In this document: piece by piece, positions 16,776-24,849 of the stretch
How positions within the stretch are numbered: the first letter of the stretch is position 1
Layout: each line of letters opens with the position of its first letter
Source: Phallusia fumigata
Lineage: Eukaryota > Chordata > Ascidiacea > Phlebobranchia > Ascidiidae
Assembly (NCBI GenBank): GCA_008931825.1
Contig: QXVZ01015022.1
Location: 4,640 to 29,488 of the forward strand
DNA length: 24,849 nucleotides
Direction: 5' to 3'
Position numbers and translations under genes: made by a program
Notes under the pieces: generated by a model
The model's input: the letters and a program-made list of their open reading frames with translations, nothing else
Told to the model about the DNA's origin: nothing
The model's database searches: none

Positions 16776-17012
16776 AAGCAGCAAGTGCACTGCCACGCGT
16801 CAATCAAAGAGGCTTTGCTTCGATCTTCAGATGGGACTGATTATCCCTATTTGGTTATGAAGTTCAGCACGCGCGACGACTGTTCAAGATGGTTGATTAT
16901 GTTAAGCCGCTTATCAAATAAAGTTTTTAAACATTCATGGCCAAACGTCAGGCCAATAAATTTGTACTATTTGTACGAGTTCTCAGAACGTTGCAGAACA
17001 TTTTTGGCATGA
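16776..17012 (+). other. Coding-like island with PH-domain-like end, status unresolved
   Basis: After a pyrimidine-rich tract and an AG at 16774-16775, an open frame of 78 codons runs to TGA at 17010-17012. It includes LLRSSDGTDYPYLVMKFSTR and DDCSRWLIMLSRLS. A strand followed by an amphipathic helix with a central Trp resembles the end of a PH domain. I found no first part of such a domain and no clear donor. It could be a lone exon of an unseen gene, a relic, or chance. Confidence 0.2.
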
Positions 17013-17350
17013 TCTTTTAAGCCTCGGGGGAAACATGATTACTTTTAAGGTCAAAGGTCGCATGACAAGATCGACACCTGCCGTGGAATTTTGATTACCA
17101 TCTAAATCAGTGTGACAGTCCAATGATGCTTGTAGCTGTTTTTTCTTGTCAGTCGGAAGCTTAAGAAATACCCATTTTACGCGGCAAAGGTAATAATATA
17201 ACCCCGTTGTCTCTGGAAAGTGATGTATCCTACAAGTAACTTATTAAACTAAATAAAGGTCGTATTCGTTGTGTCTTTCACTTGAAAGAAACCACTGAAG
17301 TCGATGTCCTTTTAGTATACAACTACATCCGTTGTTCATCATTAGCAAAC

Positions 17351-17521
17351 ATGAACTGTCCTATTGGTGGTATGACGTCAGGACCGTACGCAACAAACCA
17401 TGTTTCTGACTTGTGGACCTGTCTATTTACGGTCGCTTGGTTGTTTATGGTTTTTCAAACGATCCGTGAATCCGACGGAAAAGAGAATCGTCCACCAGAG
17501 GGGTTTGCCCTTCAGAGATGA
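17351..17521 (+). CDS. Possible 56-residue single-pass membrane micropeptide ORF
   Basis: The ORF starts with ATG at 17351 and encodes MNCPIGGMTSGPYATNHVSD, then LWTCLFTVAWLFMVFQTI and a charged tail. The 18-residue hydrophobic block is long enough for one membrane segment. No homologue is recognised and there is no promoter or splice support. A TGACGTCA lies inside the ORF (17373). It may be a chance ORF. Confidence 0.2.
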   Translation: MNCPIGGMTSGPYATNHVSDLWTCLFTVAWLFMVFQTIRESDGKENRPPEGFALQR

Positions 17522-20092
17522 GGTTTTCGGAAATCCGACATCCCTCACCTTACATGCGTGTTTTACTCTTGTTTTCCTTCATTCGATGTACGTGAATGAG
17601 GTTTGGGTTGTTTTTCCCAAACACAGTGATGACTCTTTCTATTGCGTGATTGGTTCGAGCCCCCTATCATATGTTGTTATTGGTCCGTCAGTTTCAGTTG
17701 TTTGCAAGAGGACTGTGAGAATAACACTGTAACAGTTAGAATGTATTTAACTTTTTAAAACTCTGACTCGAATACGTAAAAAAGAGGTACAGAGTAATTG
17801 TGCGATAAAATATTACGCGGACGAGCGCAAACAAGGTTTTAGCGAATGTTTAAGCTGAAAACATTACGAAGCGGACTTTTTCGCCGTAAAAGAGTTACGG
17901 AAACGAGGCGGTTTAATTTTTTACAGTCAGCGGTTTGTTTTACGGTTTTCTGCCTACTTTGTCTACTTTCTTGGAAGCGCTGTTCTTGCGGGCTGCTTGT
18001 TTACAGGCTTTCAAAACGCCGTAGCACGGCCTTACTAATTTAAAGGAGAAGTCAAGGTCATGGTCTTGTTGTATCAACCTTTAATATCTCAACAACGGTA
18101 GTCAGAATCTGACCGACTGTAGTCACTATTGCTTTGAAAGAATTTGCGCAAACAACGCTAAGGAAGTTACACATGAGCACAGGTAAAAGCAGACGTTGCT
18201 GTAAAGTCACACGAATACATGTTGAGTCAGTTAGCGCTATTCAGACTCTAAACATTGTTCAAGACCATCAGATGTGCCAACTTAACCTTTAAACCATAGA
18301 AACTAACAGCATGACCAGCGAGCTGTCAGGACGGATAGTTTTGGAATCTTGCTTTTAAACCGTTATTTATTGGAACGCGAAGAAAGTTGAGTTTTGATGA
18401 CCACATTTGGAAGTCTCGCAGCACAAGCCCGAGGGCAATATACATTAATCGCAAATCCCAGACGGCTTCGGCGTTCCGCAACTGATTTCGCTTTCAGCTG
18501 CCAGTTGCCAAGGCAAAGGGCCTTATACGCAATAATCAATACTAGGATCAAAATAGTTCATGTATTGCTGCTTTCGATTCAAGAAAGGGCAATTATGAAT
18601 GACAGATAAGGCCGTGTTCAATTTTCTGTTTTTGTTTATTTGCTTATTTCTGCCATTAAAATTGTGCACACGTTGAAGCTTAAGCTTTCTCGTCCGTAGT
18701 AAACACATAACTTTACAACCCTAAATTTATGTACCTAACTCTCTTCTCTGATTTATGAACTGTTTGTTCCACACGCTCACGAATTAGGAAACCGTAAACT
18801 CCTTATTTGTCGTTTGTCGCACGCACCATGTTTAGATGCTGCACCCACAGAAGCAGCGTTGGCCGGCTCTTGTAAAAACGCCATGATTAGTTTAATTGAC
18901 GGCGGCGCGGTTCGCTTAGTGGGGTCGTGCAGGTTCAGAACCTTCAATTCAATCCAGCTGATGAGATGCCGCAATTAGACCACGCAAATGAAACCATGTA
19001 AAGCAGGGCATCCCTAATTTACGCTGCAGTTTATTTCGCGACTAAATAGAACATGAGGCGTTAAAGCTGAGACGTTAGTAGAGTGAGTGGAAGTACTGTT
19101 TTTATTTCTACAGCGTGCGGATTTGAACTGCAGTCCAATAGATACTGTAAGTTTGCTAGGGACTGTCAGTTTGCTTGACACAGCCATTCCTAAACGTAGC
19201 TCATATTTTCGAACGCAAATTTCAGCCAAGCCCCATCACGCATGTAAGCCTACAAACTATAAAATTGTTTACCTCATGACGTCTATAAGTACAATTGGCG
19301 TGGGCTGAAACCGCTTTTACGTCACCGACACATTGCGCAATCGCTCATCAACAACCTCAAATACGTTTTGGTTCGGTCGAGTGTAGCAACGCATATTTAA
19401 AAAATTCATCATCGAAAATCGCAAACTGACAGTACAGCATTCAGCCGAGTGGTTTATTTGTTTTTGGCAAACAGTTCTGTGACACACAGATGAGGCGCGA
19501 TTATGATATCTAGCAAAATGTGTTTCAGTGATCCATTTTTCCTTGCTGGACAAATGAACCTTTGAACGATTCTGCTTTTTATCTGCTTTTACAACTGCTG
19601 CTTAAAGGCGCTACTTATCGACTAAAAACGTATATTACGTTTGGGTGTTCCCTATTTCTCGAAAGTCGGACAATCCTACGCCACAACGCGCAAAACGTCA
19701 CGCCTAGATCATTATATACACAGCATACGCCCAAGCGGCCCCTTCGTAACGTTTATTTTCGATTCGGATAGAGATAGAAAGTTGATGGATTGCCCCAATG
19801 TATCGCCCAATTCTATTCAACACATCCGAAGCCGTGAAAACGTTTACGACGTCACCATACTGTTGTGTTGTCATCGGCTACGTCACGAACTACGCCACAG
19901 CGAAACCGCGGCATTTAGAATTTTTTCGAGAGTGCGTAGTCAATTTATTGCTGGTTGGCGTACGTTGAACAATTAATCACATGTTAATTCCGGTCATTGT
20001 TCGGTCATATCGATGCATGGTTGTGCGCTTGTTATCGTTATTGAATGAATTGACAAATCAGGCCAGACGAAAAACCATTTTTTGCTTATACC
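17522..20092. other. Intergenic, no gene supported
   Basis: AT-rich with scattered patches of more balanced composition. The clearest is 18739-18978, an 80-codon open frame without an early ATG. GTTTGGG and CCCAAAC (about 17601-17622) form a 7-bp hairpin. GGTTCGAGCCC near 17652 resembles a tRNA B-box, but no A-box or arm pairing accompanies it. Confidence 0.5.
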
Positions 20093-21396
20093 GGGTGTTG
20101 TTTTTGTGCAGTGCTGCAAAATCGATTCAACAGTGGTTGAAAAGGTTTGTACCAAGCGGTATCAACAACAACAGCAGGATTGTTTCAATCTAAATTGAAA
20201 GTATTTTCAGTTGTGTAGTTACAGTTTTACAGGTAAAAGCAGTGGAAGAGGTAAAAAAGCAGTATTATGTCCTTAAACCTGTGCCAATAAACCTTGATTG
20301 ACATTTCCCATTAGGCGCCGATTTCGCTCTTTTGAAGACTCTGGAATCGCCAAACGAGCCATGCAAATATTTGTGCTGCGAAAATAACATGACAAGCGTA
20401 CGCCGTCCCGTCTACCTTCGCATTGTTACCCAACAGACGGCGATTGTTTGGACAACAAAGCACGCAGAATTGCCAACCTGTGCCATGCATTGTGTCAAAG
20501 CTTTTGGGGCAAATGGTTTTTCCGAGTACTACACTTACGTGCTTGACACAAAATAGGAAGTTTCGAGTGTTCGATGGTTCTACAGTTGTTGCTTTGTAAG
20601 GTACTTTAGCACAAATGGGCTGTACGACTCGAATCATTTGTTATGCCTTCAATAGATCAAGGAGCCTTTTGTAATATTTGGTTGACACTATTTATGTCAT
20701 GTTTAAAGGCGTGCAGGACCTAGAAAATGTCAGACTATATTCGTCCTTAAAATGTGTAAAGCAGTAGACGTCAGTAAAGGTTACATTGGTTGTTTGTAAG
20801 CAAATCGTTTGGCAGGTGATTTTGCACACCTTTTAGGCATGTATCTGCGAAACATTGTAATAGTTTTGGGGCTTCGAAACAATTTTCCAGTGTTACTTAC
20901 AACCAAATGACAAAAAAGGAAGTGAATAACAACACACTGTTGAATTATATCCAACTGCAAATGACTGATAACTATAATTTTTGGGGGGGTAATTAACGGC
21001 TGACAGCGTTCCCGCCCTTGTATTCTTGCCTTTTTCATGCACATGTCACAATCGATCTCTACACGAGGGGAGATTTTTGTTTACAACTAGAAGTAAAATG
21101 GTTTGACCACATGAAATTTAAACAGTGATAAAATGGTCGCAAGGACGAAATTTTAAAACATAAAAAAACGAAATTCAAAATTTAAGATAGATAAAATCTT
21201 AACTGGTAAACCGCAATTTAGATTGACTGGAGATCATTAAGTATGACAAATAAAACTCAGCAACAAAATGAAGTGATCGCGTGTTTGGAGACAACATGTG
21301 TAACGTTGTAATTCGGTAAAGTCAACTCACACTTTGCAATTAAGTGAGTCCTGCGGTTTGCGAACTCCATGTCGATGTGGGTCTTGATACACAACC
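20093..21396. repeat. 1304-bp direct tandem duplication, copy 1
   Basis: Begins GGGTGTTGTTTTTGTGCAG and ends GATACACAACC. It is repeated at an offset of 1305 bases directly after a single N (21397). I saw only two substitutions between copies: C at 21146 versus T at 22451, and T at 21357 versus C at 22662. Open frames inside are identical in the two copies. Confidence 0.95.
20315..20556 (+). other. Coding-like island inside duplication copy 1 (also 21620-21861)
   Basis: After a possible acceptor TTTCCCATTAG an open frame runs 80 codons to TAG, with LESPNEPCKYLCCENN, YLRIVTQQTAIVWTTKHAEL and FGANGFSEYYTYVLDTK. It is less AT-rich than its flanks. The opposite strand is also open (108 codons from 20637 to 20311), so the strand cannot be decided. 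No family is recognised. The second copy encodes the same sequence. Confidence 0.2.
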
Positions 21397-21397
21397 N
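21397..21397. other. Single undetermined base at the duplication junction
   Basis: One N lies exactly between the two duplicated copies. In many assemblies a lone N marks a contig join or an unresolved base, so the duplication next to it may be artificial. Confidence 0.9.
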
Positions 21398-22701
21398 GGG
21401 TGTTGTTTTTGTGCAGTGCTGCAAAATCGATTCAACAGTGGTTGAAAAGGTTTGTACCAAGCGGTATCAACAACAACAGCAGGATTGTTTCAATCTAAAT
21501 TGAAAGTATTTTCAGTTGTGTAGTTACAGTTTTACAGGTAAAAGCAGTGGAAGAGGTAAAAAAGCAGTATTATGTCCTTAAACCTGTGCCAATAAACCTT
21601 GATTGACATTTCCCATTAGGCGCCGATTTCGCTCTTTTGAAGACTCTGGAATCGCCAAACGAGCCATGCAAATATTTGTGCTGCGAAAATAACATGACAA
21701 GCGTACGCCGTCCCGTCTACCTTCGCATTGTTACCCAACAGACGGCGATTGTTTGGACAACAAAGCACGCAGAATTGCCAACCTGTGCCATGCATTGTGT
21801 CAAAGCTTTTGGGGCAAATGGTTTTTCCGAGTACTACACTTACGTGCTTGACACAAAATAGGAAGTTTCGAGTGTTCGATGGTTCTACAGTTGTTGCTTT
21901 GTAAGGTACTTTAGCACAAATGGGCTGTACGACTCGAATCATTTGTTATGCCTTCAATAGATCAAGGAGCCTTTTGTAATATTTGGTTGACACTATTTAT
22001 GTCATGTTTAAAGGCGTGCAGGACCTAGAAAATGTCAGACTATATTCGTCCTTAAAATGTGTAAAGCAGTAGACGTCAGTAAAGGTTACATTGGTTGTTT
22101 GTAAGCAAATCGTTTGGCAGGTGATTTTGCACACCTTTTAGGCATGTATCTGCGAAACATTGTAATAGTTTTGGGGCTTCGAAACAATTTTCCAGTGTTA
22201 CTTACAACCAAATGACAAAAAAGGAAGTGAATAACAACACACTGTTGAATTATATCCAACTGCAAATGACTGATAACTATAATTTTTGGGGGGGTAATTA
22301 ACGGCTGACAGCGTTCCCGCCCTTGTATTCTTGCCTTTTTCATGCACATGTCACAATCGATCTCTACACGAGGGGAGATTTTTGTTTACAACTAGAAGTA
22401 AAATGGTTTGACCACATGAAATTTAAACAGTGATAAAATGGTCGCAAGGATGAAATTTTAAAACATAAAAAAACGAAATTCAAAATTTAAGATAGATAAA
22501 ATCTTAACTGGTAAACCGCAATTTAGATTGACTGGAGATCATTAAGTATGACAAATAAAACTCAGCAACAAAATGAAGTGATCGCGTGTTTGGAGACAAC
22601 ATGTGTAACGTTGTAATTCGGTAAAGTCAACTCACACTTTGCAATTAAGTGAGTCCTGCGGCTTGCGAACTCCATGTCGATGTGGGTCTTGATACACAAC
22701 C
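21398..22701. repeat. 1304-bp direct tandem duplication, copy 2
   Basis: Second copy of the unit at 20093-21396, same orientation, followed by unrelated sequence starting ACAGTTGCAG. The bases before both copies share CC (TATACC before copy 1; ACAACC then N before copy 2), a possible microhomology at the breakpoint. Confidence 0.95.
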
Positions 22702-23999
22702 ACAGTTGCAGCTTAAAGCGTATTTCGAGCTTGTTGTGAACACGTTTTACATGTGTGGGTGGATATTGCTGTTGCGTTGACTTTCTGCTATCAGTTGTAA
22801 CGAATGTAGAATTGCGTTTACTTTTTTCTTCTTAGCATATTAAGTAACAAACTAGAAAGTTCTGAAAACATTTGCATTCTGTCACAGAAAACAACCGAAA
22901 CTGAGGATTTCTTTGAGCACTAATATTCTTTGTGCTATTTGTTATATTACCGGATGATTTTATTAGCCACGGTTCTCTATATGTGAAAAATATATACAAG
23001 TATATCTTCTATATCTCCTAATTTTTTTGTTCAAGTTTGATTAGTTTATAAACCCTCAAGTTCAGGACAAGGCAAGTTCTTTCGACAACAGCTGTTCAAA
23101 CAAAAGGCTGTGATCGCTTTTCGCAGGTTGGCACTCACTACATCGATTTAAGGTCGTCCATCATCTTGCGGAATTGGGTTTACACTTGGGCGGCGAAGCG
23201 AAGGCAATTACACGCTTACCGACGCACGTAACTGGCCGGAAAATATAAGTTTCACTGAAAATCGCGAAAAATCTTTTCATGTGTCAGACAGTGCAAGCGA
23301 TGCGAGAGGTGGTGGCATTTTTTAACAGTGGCAGAAACTGGTTTGGGTAGTAGTTGGATTCAAACCTTTTTGCAGTATGAGTAAAAAGTAATTAACGATG
23401 TCCCATTTCTTAGCACAGACCAGGAGTTGACATCTGTAGCACCCTTTACATTCATTTAACATGTATTAAGGGCATTTGAAACAAACTGAGCTCACCAATT
23501 GAACAGCAGATTTATGAGTGTATTTTACAAATTTTCATGCGCTACGGTTGACTGCACAAAGCTTGCTCAAAGACTCGAGTGATGAATGACAAGCGTTTGT
23601 TTGTTGTTGACGAGTCTGCCACGTACAATGGAAGAATTATTGGTAGCTTTTGAAGTGATGGTACAGAAAGTGGCCTCCTTGCCTTTGTGTTTGTTCGGAA
23701 AAGCGCGGTGTTTTACGATTCCGAGAAGAACGTTTGTAGAGTGTTTGAATATTGATCACTTCCCAAAATTGTTTGTGAGTAATCTCTAGCAAATAACTGC
23801 AACTGCTCAAAATATATCGATTTTTGCGATTTTCCGCTACCTGGTCAACTATATCAAATGGCAATTCCTACAGAAATGATTATTACATGCATTTTTTAAT
23901 TTTTCGGACAGCTAGAGTTTTAACACTACACGTTTTAATATTCTGCATCCTCCTGAGCGCTTCTAGCGTCTGCTTTTCTGTCGTACCCACCACAACGAG
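22702..23999. other. Intergenic flank upstream of the EF-hand gene, nothing recognised
   Basis: AT-rich, with no supported exon. The last 60 bases are pyrimidine-rich and end at a possible acceptor TTCTAG (AG at 23965-23966). The following exon might therefore begin at 23967 rather than at the ATG. Confidence 0.5.
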
Positions 24000-24118
24000 A
24001 TGGCGCAAGAGAAGGCGCGTCAGTACAAGAGACGGCTGCGGGACAAGATAAGATATTGCAGCAATGTGAGCATTCTTAGCACGATGAGCGTCGGCTCTGA
24101 GGCGAACTGGAAAATGAG
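24000..24118 (+). CDS. EF-hand-type protein, first exon seen
   Basis: ATG at 24000 in context CGAGATGG. The 39 codons begin MAQEKARQYKRRLRDKIRYC and end in SNVSILSTMSVGSEANWKM, with donor AG|GTACAG. The N-terminus is strongly basic and the rest Ser-rich. An in-frame TAG at 23964-23966 lies upstream, so this ATG is the first Met after a stop. The frame is also open back to a possible acceptor just after that TAG, so the exon could be internal. Transcripts in ascidians can be trans-spliced, which would also suit an acceptor here. Confidence 0.6.
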
Positions 24119-24325
24119 GTACAGAATGTTTTTTTAAGTGTTCTTGTTTGAATCGTGTTTTTACGACCCTTAGAATTGTTGGTAGGTAGTTTGTGGTAAT
24201 GGGTTTAAAAAAAGATTGCGAGCTTTGTATTCAGGATTATGCAAGCCTTAGCGTGCTTCCTTCAAGGATTGAACGCAAAAGTGTGAAGAGAAAAGGTAAT
24301 ATTTTCGGGACTTTTAAACTTTCAG

Positions 24326-24423
24326 AGTTCCTTCTCTGCGAGCGAATCAACTGCCCGAAGAATTACTGGAAGTTTACGAAGAAGCGTTTTACCTACTTGA
24401 CCCGAATGATACTGGAGCAATAA
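24326..24423 (+). CDS. EF-hand-type protein, second exon seen, runs out of window
   Basis: Acceptor CTTTCAG, donor A|GTTAGT. It completes the Arg codon from the previous exon and encodes VPSLRANQLPEELLEVYEEA and FYLLDPNDTGAI. The helix LLEVYEEAFYLL followed by D-x-N-x-T-G-x-I is the first half of an EF-hand: Asp, Asn and Thr at ligand positions 1, 3 and 5, Gly at 6, Ile at 8. The donor splits the next codon. No acceptor before 24849 keeps both the frame and a position-12 Glu, so the next exon is probably downstream. The exact family is not recognised. Confidence 0.65.
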
Positions 24424-24597
24424 GTTAGTTGTGTTAACTGATTTTACAGACTACACTTACAGTTTATGTAGTCCTGCTGTATTTTGCATTGTTACCTATT
24501 TCCTGCCAAAGTGTAATAGAGCGGCCAGTTTAAAGAATACAGTTTGCTCTCTTACAGATACTTGATGTCGCAATACACGCTTTGTCGTTTAGCGCTT

Positions 24598-24694
24598 GGT
24601 CGAATGGCCGGGGCGCTCGACCCATATACAGCAATAAAAACCTGATCGGGATTAGTTCTCGGATCATCCCGGGTTCGAACCCCATGAAAAAAAA
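24598..24694 (+). repeat. tRNA-derived SINE-like fragment
   Basis: GGTTCGAACC at 24672-24681 is a perfect RNA polymerase III B-box. TGGCCGGGGCG at 24605-24615 resembles an A-box. GGTCGA and TCGACC (24598-24620) are inverted repeats like a D-arm. An A-run follows (24687-24694). The T-stem is only partly paired and there is no acceptor stem, so it is not an intact tRNA gene. Confidence 0.35.
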
Positions 24695-24849
24695 TTACTT
24701 TTGCCAATATGTAAACCCCCAACAGCCGCCATGGTACCAACAATCACCGCACAAATTAGTAGAATGCTTGAAATTTGAGACAAACAATTCCAAATGCAGA
24801 CAGAATCAATCGGAACGAGTATACGGAATATATGTTACGCCTATATTGC

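Noticed and set aside
17652..17662. GGTTCGAGCCC like a tRNA B-box
   Set aside because: No A-box at a suitable distance and the flanking bases do not form a T-stem.
19081..19200. Possible tRNA on the minus strand (AGTTCAAATCC like a B-box)
   Set aside because: No acceptor-stem pairing, no anticodon arm and no convincing A-box.
24555..24600. Third EF-hand gene exon after CTCTTACAG (AG at 24556-24557)
   Set aside because: Joining it in phase gives an immediate in-frame TGA. An alternative acceptor at 24450 stays open but lacks the Glu needed at loop position 12.

Overview
The window looks like tunicate (Ciona-type) nuclear DNA. It carries the 3' two-thirds of an animal neuron navigator (NAV, UNC-53) gene, split into small exons with short GT-AG introns (about 60-1170 bp). 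The protein is clearly NAV but well diverged from the vertebrate copies. The palindrome TGACGTCA recurs throughout, a habit I associate with ascidian genomes. The organism is an inference; nothing in the window names it.

Region 684-10874 (+) is the NAV gene. I could thread 30 exons with consistent phase from the first recognisable exon to the stop codon, giving 1203 residues and no internal stop. In order they encode: a conserved IADLR..NLEETM segment; a long Ser/Pro/Thr-rich basic linker of the kind that binds microtubules; a first coiled coil (AEQKDSEL); a Lys-rich tract with a 21-nt microexon; a second coiled coil (KLTDIRLEAL); a conserved pre-AAA domain; and a C-terminal AAA-type ATPase with Walker A GPTGTGKS and Walker B VVLVLDD. 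The start codon and N-terminal part (possibly a CH domain) lie before base 1. A likely poly(A) signal is at 11107.

Bases 10875-23999 form a long, AT-rich, mostly gene-poor interval. I could not build a convincing multi-exon gene there. It holds a few coding-like islands, a palindromic forkhead-type motif cluster, and a near-perfect 1304-bp direct tandem duplication (20093-21396 and 21398-22701). A single N separates the two copies, which may be an assembly effect.

From 24000 a second gene begins on the + strand. Two exons (24000-24118 and 24326-24423) encode a basic N-terminus followed by the first half of an EF-hand calcium-binding loop, and the gene runs off the window. A tRNA-derived, SINE-like fragment sits in its intron.

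The best leads for a second look are a 40-bp tandem repeat that triplicates a NAV 5' splice site together with a TGACGTCA element, the TGACGTCA/TCACGTGA enrichment itself, a degenerate hammerhead-ribozyme-like fold in NAV intron 26, the 21-nt microexon, a candidate poison exon, and the tandem duplication. I found no prokaryotic, viral, CRISPR or other defence-type system.
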